64,000 bases of DNA, taken from the NCBI RefSeq assembly GCF_030815975.1, contig NZ_JAUSXL010000002.1, forward strand, positions 4,514,501 to 4,578,500. The letters are read 5' to 3'. Positions 1-7,605 of this stretch are shown here, piece by piece; within the stretch, counting starts at the first letter, position 1; each line of letters begins with the position of its first letter. Position numbers and translations under genes: made by a program. The notes below the pieces were generated by a model. That model did not search any database. It worked only from the letters and a program-made list of their open reading frames with translations, and was not told where the DNA came from. The DNA comes from Variovorax paradoxus. Its GTDB lineage: Bacteria > Pseudomonadota > Gammaproteobacteria > Burkholderiales > Burkholderiaceae_C.

Positions 1-58
1 CGTTGCCACCGTTGACCAATGCCATCACCTTGCTTGCCCAGTCGTTTGCGCGCGCCAT
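1..58 (-). CDS. Partial CDS, N-terminus only (unknown product)
   Basis: Only the first 19 codons of a minus-strand gene lie in the window. An ATG at 58-56 is preceded by an AGGTG ribosome-binding site about five bases upstream, and the reading frame stays open to the window edge. The visible N-terminus begins MARANDWASKVMALVNGGN. It is divergent from the DUF6172 gene that starts at 122. Too little is present to assign a function. Confidence 0.55.
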   Translation of the reverse strand, partial: MARANDWASKVMALVNGGN

Positions 59-121
59 GTCTTCACCTGCTTTCGTTTGAACCACCGCCGACTGTACACA
101 GACAGCGGGTTAGGATCGACC

Positions 122-448
122 ATGAGAAAAACCTTTCAGCTTCAGGTCGAGGGCAAGCACCCCGACCGCCTCCTCGAAGCCATCAAGCACGAGATCCGCA
201 AGTACATCAAGCGCGAACGGCGCCGCGAGTTGCCCGAAGGCAGCGACTTCTGGGACTTCGATTGCAGGTTCGGCGCCTCGGCGGAAACCGCCGAGGCCGT
301 GCACCTGTCGGCCATCACCGGACTGATCGACGGCATCGTCAAGGAAGGCGGCAAGCAGTTCTATGTCGAGATCCTGGCCAAGCCCGGCAAGCGCAAGCCG
401 CGCGCCCCGGGGGAGCCGGCGCAAGAAGAGCCGCGCGAAGAAATCTAG
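122..448 (+). CDS. DUF6172 family protein
   Basis: This is a 108-residue soluble protein of unknown function. The N-terminal half contains the block KHPDRLLEAIKHEIRKYIKR followed by a DFWDFDCRFGAS segment, which I recognise as typical of the DUF6172 family in proteobacteria. The C-terminal tail is rich in Lys, Arg, Pro and Glu and looks disordered. The start is the ATG at 122 (MRKTFQL). An upstream in-frame ATG at 77 would add 15 residues that do not resemble the family. It converges with the oxidoreductase gene that ends at 456. The family call is from memory and the biochemical role is not known. Confidence 0.75.
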   Translation: MRKTFQLQVEGKHPDRLLEAIKHEIRKYIKRERRRELPEGSDFWDFDCRFGASAETAEAVHLSAITGLIDGIVKEGGKQFYVEILAKPGKRKPRAPGEPAQEEPREEI

Positions 449-455
449 CCCGCCC

Positions 456-1523
456 TCAGAGCAGCGCCTGCGCGAGCCGCAGCCCGTGGCGCTGCTCCGC
501 ATCGTGCAGCGAGCGCGCGATCGACGGGTGCAGGCGCACCCCGTTCTTCGACTGCGCATCCCGGCGCTTCAAGCCGCCTTCGCCCGGTAGCCGCACGGGC
601 CTTGCGGGATCGATCGGCGTGTTGTTGCGGCACTGGGCTGCCACATGGTCCATCTGGCGCAGGAAAGCGGCCTTGCCGCCGAACGCATGCAGATCGTGCA
701 GCGTGACGTGCACCGTCGCACCCCAGCCTTCGGGCGGATCGGCGCGGCCATGGCCCGCGAGGCCGGCCGTCAGCGTCTCGACCAGCAACGCCATGCCGTA
801 GCCCTTGTGCCCGTGGCTCAGTCCGCCCACCGGCAGCAGCGTGCCGGGTGGCTGGTCGAACAGCACCTGCGGGTTGTTCGACGGCTTGCCGGCGGCGTCG
901 ATCAGCCACTCTTCCGCAAAAGTCTCGCCGGCCGCGCGCTTGCGATTGCTCATGCCGTTGGTGGTGATGGAGGCCGAGATGTCGACCATCACGCCGCCTT
1001 GCGAGAGCGGAAAACCCATGGCCAGCGGATTCGGCGTGAACACGGCCTGCGTGCCGCCGAAGGGCGCGACGCTGGCGGTGTTGGGATCGGAGCAGGCGAG
1101 CAGCATCAGCATGTCTTCCTGCAGCGCGCGCAGCATGTAGACGGCGAGGCAGGCGATGTGGTGGCTTCGGCGGATCACGAGCGAGGCGGTGCCGAGTTCG
1201 CGGGCGCGCGGAATCAGCAGGTCCATGCCCTGGTCCATGAGCCAGGGGCCGGGCAGGCGCTTGCCGTCCCAGAGCACGGCGGCGGGGCGGTCCGACAGCA
1301 CCTCGGGCGTGCCGCCCGGCGTCATGCCGCCCGATTCGATCTCCTTCACATAGCCGGCCAGCAGCGCGAGGCCGTGCGTGTCGTGGCCCAGCAGGTCGCC
1401 TTCGACCAGGGTGCGGGCGACGCCGTCGGCCATCGGGGCGGCGAGCCCGGCCTTCTGCAGTAAGGCGCTGGCGTAGTCCTTGAGCGCGTCGGCGCGGTAG
1501 AGCGGGGCGGTTGTGTCAGTCAT
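456..1523 (-). CDS. Malate/L-lactate dehydrogenase family oxidoreductase (Ldh2-like)
   Basis: The 355-residue protein belongs to the NAD(P)-dependent Ldh2/ureidoglycolate dehydrogenase family, which has a fold unlike classical Rossmann dehydrogenases. It has the N-terminal GHDTHGLA block near residue 50, the RRSHHIACL segment around residue 120 with the conserved histidine, and the GYGMALLVETLTAG block near residue 245. Length is normal for the family. Substrate cannot be read from sequence: malate, lactate, sulfolactate, ureidoglycolate and 2,3-diketogulonate enzymes all belong here. The gene stands alone. About 300 bp of palindromic repeat separates it from serB on the same strand. Confidence 0.85.
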   Translation of the reverse strand: MTDTTAPLYRADALKDYASALLQKAGLAAPMADGVARTLVEGDLLGHDTHGLALLAGYVKEIESGGMTPGGTPEVLSDRPAAVLWDGKRLPGPWLMDQGMDLLIPRARELGTASLVIRRSHHIACLAVYMLRALQEDMLMLLACSDPNTASVAPFGGTQAVFTPNPLAMGFPLSQGGVMVDISASITTNGMSNRKRAAGETFAEEWLIDAAGKPSNNPQVLFDQPPGTLLPVGGLSHGHKGYGMALLVETLTAGLAGHGRADPPEGWGATVHVTLHDLHAFGGKAAFLRQMDHVAAQCRNNTPIDPARPVRLPGEGGLKRRDAQSKNGVRLHPSIARSLHDAEQRHGLRLAQALL

Positions 1524-1598
1524 CTCGGGTCTCCATCAAGCTGTTTTCTGCGGGGGTGCTTGCGTGTGTGTTCGTTTGGATGCTGTTGTTCAGGGCGT

Positions 1599-1664
1599 GT
1601 GCACAGGCCACCGGGTACGCCCCTCCTTGATTTCGCTGCGGGGAGCACCCGGTGCCCTGTGCAC
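1599..1664. repeat. Hairpin repeat, copy 1
   Basis: An imperfect palindrome lies between ldh and serB. GTGCACAGG at 1599-1607 pairs with CCTGTGCAC at 1656-1664, and CACCGGG at 1609-1615 pairs with CCCGGTG at 1648-1654, with a single C-C mismatch between the two stems. The loop contains TCCTTGATTTCGCTGCG, a core shared in inverted orientation with the copy at 1712-1807. It looks like a member of an interspersed palindromic family and not a terminator, because no T-tract follows. Confidence 0.65.
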
Positions 1665-1711
1665 GATGGGCGCTGCTGTTGTGCTGGCTGATCAACCACC
1701 GCTCTGAATAA

Positions 1712-1807
1712 CGATCACGTCGATGGGGTGCCTTGCGCAGCGAAATAAAGGAGGAGCCCGAAGGGCGGGGGACATTCGCGGAGCAAGGTACCCCGTCGGC
1801 GTGATCG
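1712..1807. repeat. Hairpin repeat, copy 2 (inverted relative to copy 1)
   Basis: A 25-nt arm at 1712-1736 is the inverted complement of 1783-1807 at 22 of 25 positions. The three differences are all G-U compatible in a plus-strand RNA. The interior carries GCAGCGAAATAAAGGAG, which is the reverse complement of the core of copy 1 with one change. With copy 1 this fills the 302-bp gap between 1524 and 1825. No gene or clear promoter is visible there. Confidence 0.65.
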
Positions 1808-1825
1808 CGCCCTGAAACGAAGTTC

Positions 1826-2536
1826 TCACTCCATGAGCTCCAACAGCCGTTCAAGCCCGCCTTCGTTGATGGCCACCATGGCCTGTTCGCGGACTTTCGG
1901 TTTCGCGTGGTAGGCCACCGAAAGACCGGCTTCGCCCATCATCGGCAGGTCGTTCGCGCCGTCGCCCACGGCAATGGCTTCCTGCGGCGAAATGCCCAGC
2001 AGGGATGCCACCTCGAGCAGCGTGCGGCGCTTCTCGGCGCCGTCGCAGATGTCGCCCCAGCTTTGCTGCACCACCTGGCCGGTGAGCTTGCCATCGGCCT
2101 CGTCGAGCAGGTTGGAGCGCGCGAAGTCGATGCCCAGGCGGTCCTTCACGCGGTTCGCAAAGAAGGTGAAGCCGCCCGACACCAGCAGCACCTTGAGCCC
2201 TGCCTTCTTGCAGGCGGCCACCAGTTCGGTTGCGCCGGGGTTGAGCTTCAGCCGCTGGTCATAGACCTGCTGCAGCGCTTCGACCGGCACGCCCTTCAGC
2301 AGCGCCACGCGCCGCCGCAGGCTTTCCTTGAAGTCCTTGATCTCGCCGCGCATCGTGGCTTCGGTGATCGCGGCTACCTCGGCCTTTTTGCCCACGGCAT
2401 CGGCGATCTCGTCGATGCATTCGATGTTGATCAGCGTCGAGTCCATGTCGAACGCGATCAGCTTGAAATCGGCGAGCACGAGCGGCGGCTTCACGCGCTG
2501 GATGACAAGGCCGGGAGAGATTTCTGTAGCGCTCAT
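1826..2536 (-). CDS. serB: Phosphoserine phosphatase
   Basis: This enzyme dephosphorylates O-phosphoserine in the last step of serine synthesis. The 236-residue protein is a HAD-superfamily phosphatase. The nucleophile motif DMDSTL is near residue 30, the motif II region VLLVSGGF follows near residue 118, and GDGANDLPMM near residue 190 supplies the metal-binding aspartates. Length is typical of SerB without an N-terminal ACT domain. The ATG at 2536 overlaps the mfd stop codon (ATGA), so the two genes are very likely one transcript with coupled translation. Confidence 0.95.
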   Translation of the reverse strand: MSATEISPGLVIQRVKPPLVLADFKLIAFDMDSTLINIECIDEIADAVGKKAEVAAITEATMRGEIKDFKESLRRRVALLKGVPVEALQQVYDQRLKLNPGATELVAACKKAGLKVLLVSGGFTFFANRVKDRLGIDFARSNLLDEADGKLTGQVVQQSWGDICDGAEKRRTLLEVASLLGISPQEAIAVGDGANDLPMMGEAGLSVAYHAKPKVREQAMVAINEGGLERLLELME

Positions 2537-5500
2537 GCGGGAACGATTTCCTTGACGATGGGTTGTCCGAGGCTGCGCAGCACGTCGCGCACCATCTGCG
2601 CACGCTCCTTGGGCTCTTTCAGCTCGCGCTCGATGCGCAGCTTCTCGTTGCCCGCGAGCTTGATGTGCTTGTTCTTCTGGATCAGGTGAATGATCGCCAT
2701 CGAGTCGACCGGCGGATCTTTCTTGAAGGTGATGTGGATGATGCCCGGCGCCGCATCGACCTTGACCACGCCATAGGGCCGCGCCAGCACGCGCAGCCGG
2801 TGCGTGTCGATCAGCGTCTGCGCCTGCGGCGGCAGCTTGCCGAAACGGTCGACGATTTCTTCGAGCAGCGTGTCGATCTGCTCCGGCGTCTTCGCCGTGG
2901 CCAGCTTCTTGTAGAACGACAGGCGCAGGTGCACGTCGCCGCAGTAGTCGTCGGGCAGCAGGGCGGGCGCGTGCAGGTTGATCTCGGTGGTGACCGACAG
3001 CGGCGCCAGCAGGTCGGGCTCCTGTCCGGCCTTGAGCGCGCGCACGGCTTCGCTCAGCATCTCGTTGTAGAGCTGGAAGCCGATCTCCATCATGTTGCCG
3101 CTCTGGTTCTCGCCCAGCACTTCGCCGGTGCCGCGAATTTCGAGGTCGTGCATCGCGAGGTAGAAGCCCGAGCCCAGCTCTTCCATCTGCTGGATGGCGT
3201 CGAGCCGCTGCGCCGCCTGCTTGGTCAGGCCCTCGGTGTCCGGCACCATCAGGTAGGCATAGGCTTGGTGGTGCGAGCGGCCGACGCGCCCGCGCAGCTG
3301 GTGCAGCTGCGCCAGGCCGAACTTGTCGGCGCGGCTCATCACGATGGTGTTGGCGGTCGGCACGTCGATGCCGGTCTCGATGATGGTCGAGCACAGCAGA
3401 AGGTTGTAGCGCTGCGCCACGAAGTCGCGCATCACGCGCTCCAGCTCGCGCTCGGGCATCTGGCCGTGGGCCACGGCGATGCGGGCCTCGGGCAAGATCT
3501 CTTCGAGCTTCTGGCGGCGGTTCTCGATGGTCTCGACCTCGTTGTGCAGGAAGTACACCTGCCCGCCGCGCTTGAGTTCGCGCAGCACGGCTTCGCGGAT
3601 CACGCCGGTGCCTTCGTTGCGAACGAAGGTCTTGATGGCCAGGCGGCGCTGCGGCGCGGTCGCGATCACGCTCAGGTCGCGCAGGCCTTCGAGCGCCATG
3701 CCCAGCGTGCGCGGAATCGGTGTGGCGGTGAGCGTGAGCACATCGACCTCGGCGCGCATCGCCTTCATCGCCTCCTTGTGGCGCACGCCGAAACGGTGCT
3801 CCTCGTCGATGATCAGCAGGCCCAGGTTCTTGAACTTGATCGACGGCGACAGCAGCTTGTGCGTGCCGACCACGATGTCGACCGTGCCCTCGGCCAGGCC
3901 CTTGGCTGCCGTGTTGATCTCCTTGGTCGAGCGGAAGCGGCTCATTTCGGCCACCTTGACCGGCCACTTGGCGAAGCGGTCGACCAGCGTCTGGTAGTGC
4001 TGCTCGGCCAGCAGGGTGGTGGGCGCGAGGAACGCCACCTGCTTGCCGCCGGTGATCGCGATGAAGGCGGCGCGCAGGGCGACTTCGGTCTTGCCGAAGC
4101 CCACATCGCCGCAGACCAGGCGGTCCATCGGCTGCGGCGAGATCATGTCCTGCACCACGGCGTGGATCGCGGCCTTCTGGTCGGCGGTTTCCTGGAAGCC
4201 GAAGTCGTTGGCGAACACCTCGTAGTCGGCCGCCGAATAGCGGAAGGCGTGGCCTTCGCGCGCGGCGCGGCGGGCGTAGATGTTGAGCAGCTCGGCGGCC
4301 GAGTCGCGCACCTGTTCGGCAGCCTTGCGCTTGGCCTTTTCCCATTGGCCCGAGCCCAGCCTGTGCAGCGGAGCCTCGTCGGCGCTGACGCCGGTGTAGC
4401 GGCTGATCTGGTGCAGCTGCGACACGGGCACGTAGAGCGTGGCCTTGTCGGCGTACTCCAGGTGCAGCATTTCCTGCAGCAGCGGCTTGCCTTCGGCATC
4501 GACGCCCTGGCCCAGGTCCATGTGGATCAGGCCGCGGTAGCGGCCGATGCCGTGCGCGGTGTGGACCACCGGATCGCCCACGTTGAGCTCCGACAGGTCC
4601 TTGATCAGCGCCTCGACGTCGCTGACCTGCTCTTGCTTCTTGTTGCGGCGGCGCGTGGTGGGCGCGGTTGCGAACAGCTCGGTCTCGGTGACGAGGTCGA
4701 TGCCTTGCTCGCGCCACGCGAAGCCCGAGGCCAGCGCGGCGGTGGCGATGCCGATCTTCTCGTCGGGCGAGGCTTCGAACTCGGCCAGCGAATCGAAGGC
4801 CGGCGGGCTCACGCCGCTGGCGCGCAGGAAGTCGAGCAGGCTTTCGCGCCGGCCTTCGCTTTCGGCGATCAGCAGCACGCGGTGCGGCGTGGCCTTGATG
4901 TGGGCCTTGAGGCCGACCAGCGGATCTTCGGCGCCGCGCACCACGGCGAAGGGCGGCAGCCTGTCGAACTCGGCGTAGGGCGTGTCGGTGGCGACGTCGC
5001 CTCGAATGGCCAGTTGGGCGTGCGGCTTGGCGCGCTGGTAGAACTGCTCGGCGCTCAGGAACAGCGCCTCGGGCGGCAGCGCGGGACGTTCGGGGTCGCC
5101 CTGCACCAGCCGGTAGCGCTCGTTGGTGTCCTGCCAAAAATGCTGGAACGCGGGTTCGAGATCGCCATGCAGCACCACGGTGGCGTCCGCCCCCAGGTAG
5201 TCGAACACCGTGGCCGTTTCGTCGAAGAACAGCGGCAGGTAGTACTCGATGCCGGCGGTGGCCACGCCGTTGCCCATGTCCTTGTAGATGCGGCTCTTGG
5301 TCGGGTCGCCCTCGAGCAGTTCGCGCCAGCGGCTGCGAAAGCGCGCGCGGGCGTCGTCGTCCATCGGGAACTCGCGGCCCGGCAGCAGCCGCACTTCGGG
5401 CACCGGGTAGAGGCTGCGCTGTGTGTCGGGATCGAAGGTGCGGATGGAGTCGATCTCGTCGTCGAACAGGTCGACGCGGAACGGCACCGGCGAGCCCATG

Positions 5501-6015
5501 GGAAACAGGTCGATCAGGCCGCCGCGCACCGCGTATTCGCCCGGGCTTACCACCTGCGTCACGTGGCTGTAGCCGGCTAGCGTGAGCTGGGCCTTGAGCT
5601 TCGATTCCTCGAGCTTCTGCTTGGCCTTGAAGTGGAAGGTGTAGCCGGCCAGGAAGGCCGGCGGCGCCAGCCGATAGAGCGCGGTGGTGGCGGGCACCAG
5701 CACCACGTCGGCCTCTTTCTGGCTGATGCGCCAGAGCGTGGCGAGCCGCTCGCTGATCAGGTCCTGGTGCGGGGAGAAGCTGTCGTAGGGCAGCGTTTCC
5801 CAGTCGGGGAACAGGGCGCAGCGCAGTTCGGGCGCGAAGAAGGCGATTTCGTCGATCAGCCGCTGCGCGTCGTTGGCGTCGGCCGTGAACATCGCGGTGG
5901 CGCGGCCTGCGGCCTTCTCGCGCATGCCCAGCTGCGCCAGCAGCAGGGCATCGGCCGACAACGGAGGACGCGGCAGCGTGAATCGCTTGCCCGCCGTGAG
6001 GTGGGGGAGGTCCAT
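2533..6015 (-). CDS. mfd: Transcription-repair coupling factor Mfd
   Basis: Mfd removes RNA polymerase stalled at DNA damage and recruits UvrA. The 1160-residue protein has the usual layout: an N-terminal UvrB-like region (FPDWETLPYDSFSPHQD near residue 90), a central RNA-polymerase-interaction domain, a superfamily 2 translocase with Walker A GDVGFGKTE near residue 640 and DEEH near residue 736, and a C-terminal TRCF domain. Length matches the E. coli protein. The start MDLPHLTAGKR fits homologues. However, no Shine-Dalgarno sequence precedes the ATG, and a 265-bp palindromic element begins only 10 bp upstream. The end overlaps serB by four bases. Confidence 0.96.
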   Translation of the reverse strand: MDLPHLTAGKRFTLPRPPLSADALLLAQLGMREKAAGRATAMFTADANDAQRLIDEIAFFAPELRCALFPDWETLPYDSFSPHQDLISERLATLWRISQKEADVVLVPATTALYRLAPPAFLAGYTFHFKAKQKLEESKLKAQLTLAGYSHVTQVVSPGEYAVRGGLIDLFPMGSPVPFRVDLFDDEIDSIRTFDPDTQRSLYPVPEVRLLPGREFPMDDDARARFRSRWRELLEGDPTKSRIYKDMGNGVATAGIEYYLPLFFDETATVFDYLGADATVVLHGDLEPAFQHFWQDTNERYRLVQGDPERPALPPEALFLSAEQFYQRAKPHAQLAIRGDVATDTPYAEFDRLPPFAVVRGAEDPLVGLKAHIKATPHRVLLIAESEGRRESLLDFLRASGVSPPAFDSLAEFEASPDEKIGIATAALASGFAWREQGIDLVTETELFATAPTTRRRNKKQEQVSDVEALIKDLSELNVGDPVVHTAHGIGRYRGLIHMDLGQGVDAEGKPLLQEMLHLEYADKATLYVPVSQLHQISRYTGVSADEAPLHRLGSGQWEKAKRKAAEQVRDSAAELLNIYARRAAREGHAFRYSAADYEVFANDFGFQETADQKAAIHAVVQDMISPQPMDRLVCGDVGFGKTEVALRAAFIAITGGKQVAFLAPTTLLAEQHYQTLVDRFAKWPVKVAEMSRFRSTKEINTAAKGLAEGTVDIVVGTHKLLSPSIKFKNLGLLIIDEEHRFGVRHKEAMKAMRAEVDVLTLTATPIPRTLGMALEGLRDLSVIATAPQRRLAIKTFVRNEGTGVIREAVLRELKRGGQVYFLHNEVETIENRRQKLEEILPEARIAVAHGQMPERELERVMRDFVAQRYNLLLCSTIIETGIDVPTANTIVMSRADKFGLAQLHQLRGRVGRSHHQAYAYLMVPDTEGLTKQAAQRLDAIQQMEELGSGFYLAMHDLEIRGTGEVLGENQSGNMMEIGFQLYNEMLSEAVRALKAGQEPDLLAPLSVTTEINLHAPALLPDDYCGDVHLRLSFYKKLATAKTPEQIDTLLEEIVDRFGKLPPQAQTLIDTHRLRVLARPYGVVKVDAAPGIIHITFKKDPPVDSMAIIHLIQKNKHIKLAGNEKLRIERELKEPKERAQMVRDVLRSLGQPIVKEIVPA

Positions 6016-6024
6016 GGAATGCCT

Positions 6025-6289
6025 AGGGTCTGCTCACACTATGCAAGGGGTCGCGTTGCTTCGCAAAGGGGTTGGCTGCAAGGCGCCCGCGCGCAGCAAG
6101 GCTCGCGCCTTGCAAGTGCGGGCAACGCCGCAGACGGCCCCTTTGCGAAGCAACCCAAAGGGAAGCTCGCCACAGCCCGCTCCTCGGCGTTGCGCTCCTT
6201 GTGCGTGCGGACGCACGCACGGCGTCACGCGCCTTGATGGGCGGGCTGTGGCGAGCTTCGCGACCCCTTGCATAGTGTGAGCAGACCCT
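6025..6289. repeat. 265-bp palindromic element with 31-bp terminal inverted repeats
   Basis: The 31 bases at 6025-6055 are the exact reverse complement of 6259-6289. Inside are two further perfect hairpins. The 17 bases at 6055-6071 pair with 6138-6154, with a nested 9-bp pair at 6078-6086 and 6105-6113. The 18 bases at 6163-6180 pair with 6241-6258, with a GTGCGT/ACGCAC tip. Folded, this gives a three-way junction or cloverleaf. Six-frame ORFs here are short and mirror one another. It resembles a MITE or composite REP-type element. No transposase or clear target duplication is visible. It fills most of the mfd-ispD gap. The rest, 6290-6399, holds a small ACACCCC/GGGGTGT hairpin and nothing else clear. 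Confidence 0.85.
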
Positions 6290-6399
6290 TATGAAAATGC
6301 ACAACACCCCGCGCCGGCTGGCGAGGGGTGTGCGAAGCGGTCGATTCTAGAATGGCGGCCCCTTATCCGCTTGCCGGCCGTTGGCTCGTGCCGCACCCC

Positions 6400-7113
6400 A
6401 TGTCTTCTTCCCGACTTTTCGTGCTGATTCCTTGCGCCGGTTTCGGCCACCGTGCGGGTGGCGTTCTGCCCAAGCAATACCAGCGGCTCGCGGGATCGTC
6501 CATGGTGGCCCATACGGTGGCCGCTTTCCGCTCGCTGGCGGGCCGATTTGCCGGCTTGGCGGTGGTGGTGTCGCCGAACGACCGCGAGGTGCAGACCGCG
6601 CTGCCGCGCTTTCCGGTCGACAACGAATTTCTGTTGCGCGTGGGGGGCGTCACGCGCGCGGCCACGGTGCGCAACGGCCTCGCGGCGCTGCGGCAGAAGG
6701 GCGCCGGGGCGCATGACTGGGTGCTGGTGCACGACGCGGCGCGCTGCCTTGTCACCTCGAGCCAGATCGAGGCGCTGATCGCGGCCTGCGAGCACGACGC
6801 CGTCGGCGGCCTGCTGGCGCACCGGCTGGCCGACACGCTGAAGGTGTCCTCGGCCGACAGCCGCGTCTCCCAGACCCTTTCGCGGGCCGACAAGTGGCTG
6901 GCCCAGACGCCGCAGATGTTCCGCATCGGCATGCTGCTCGATGCGCTGGAGCGAACCGGCGACGCGGTGACCGACGAGGCCGGCTCCATCGAGGCCATCG
7001 GCCTTTCGCCGTTGCTGGTGCCGGGCAGCGCGCAGAATTTCAAGGTGACTTTCCCCGAGGACTTCGCACTGGCCGAAGCGGTTCTGCTCGGCCGCAGGAA
7101 GGCCATGCCATGA
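6400..7113 (+). CDS. ispD: 2-C-methyl-D-erythritol 4-phosphate cytidylyltransferase
   Basis: IspD makes CDP-methylerythritol from MEP and CTP in the non-mevalonate isoprenoid pathway. The 237-residue protein starts [11 protein letters not shown] and has the nucleotide-binding loop [11 protein letters not shown] with PKQY following. [11 protein letters not shown] near residue 110 and LAQTPQMFR near residue 167 are family blocks. I chose the ATG at 6400 because it aligns with IspD N-termini. ATG at 6352 in the same frame would add 16 unlikely residues. The gene overlaps ispF by ATGA, which suggests coupled expression. Confidence 0.94.
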   Translation: MSSSRLFVLIPCAGFGHRAGGVLPKQYQRLAGSSMVAHTVAAFRSLAGRFAGLAVVVSPNDREVQTALPRFPVDNEFLLRVGGVTRAATVRNGLAALRQKGAGAHDWVLVHDAARCLVTSSQIEALIAACEHDAVGGLLAHRLADTLKVSSADSRVSQTLSRADKWLAQTPQMFRIGMLLDALERTGDAVTDEAGSIEAIGLSPLLVPGSAQNFKVTFPEDFALAEAVLLGRRKAMP

Positions 7114-7604
7114 CGGCCGCATTCAATATCCGCGTGGGCGAGGGCTGGGACGTTCACCAGCTGGTGGCGGGGCGCAAGCTCATCCTCGGCGGCGTGGAGG
7201 TTCCGCACACGACCGGCCTGCTGGGGCATTCGGACGCCGACGTGCTGCTGCATGCCATCACCGATGCCTTGCTCGGCGCGGCCGGCCTGGGCGACATCGG
7301 CCGGCACTTTCCCGATACCGACGCGCAGTTTCGCGGTGCCGATTCGGCCGTGCTGCTCGGCGAGGCGGCGCGCCGCGTGCGCGCCGCGGGCTGGGAGGTC
7401 GGCAATGTCGACAGCACGGTGATCGCGCAGGCGCCCAAGCTGGCGCCGCACATTCCGGCCATGTGCCGGCGCATCGCCGAGGTGCTGGGGCTTGCGCCCG
7501 ACCAGGTTAACGTGAAGGCCAAGACGGCCGAAAAGCTCGGCCCGGTCGGCGAAGGCCGCGCGATGGAAGCCCGCGCGGTGGTGCTGCTGCACCGCCAGGG
7601 CTGA
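7110..7604 (+). CDS. ispF: 2-C-methyl-D-erythritol 2,4-cyclodiphosphate synthase
   Basis: IspF closes the cyclodiphosphate ring two steps after IspD. The 164-residue protein has the metal-binding DVH motif at residues 14-16, [16 protein letters not shown] around residue 40, and the C-terminal block [19 protein letters not shown]. Length is normal. The start codon overlaps the ispD stop. The adjacent gene on the other strand ends one base downstream, at 7606, so this is a tight convergent junction without a visible terminator. Confidence 0.95.
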   Translation: MTAAFNIRVGEGWDVHQLVAGRKLILGGVEVPHTTGLLGHSDADVLLHAITDALLGAAGLGDIGRHFPDTDAQFRGADSAVLLGEAARRVRAAGWEVGNVDSTVIAQAPKLAPHIPAMCRRIAEVLGLAPDQVNVKAKTAEKLGPVGEGRAMEARAVVLLHRQG

Positions 7605-7605
7605 C

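Noticed and set aside
93..109. CTGT...ACAG near the DUF6172 gene, considered as a second LexA box
   Set aside because: The spacing is six bases, not eight, and the core is not AT-rich.
2563..5580. A 1005-codon open frame on the plus strand opposite mfd
   Set aside because: His/Arg/Gly-rich composition without domains. It is the codon-bias shadow of mfd in GC-rich DNA.
6034..6280. Several overlapping short ORFs in the 265-bp palindrome
   Set aside because: They are mirror translations of inverted repeats and lack ribosome-binding sites.
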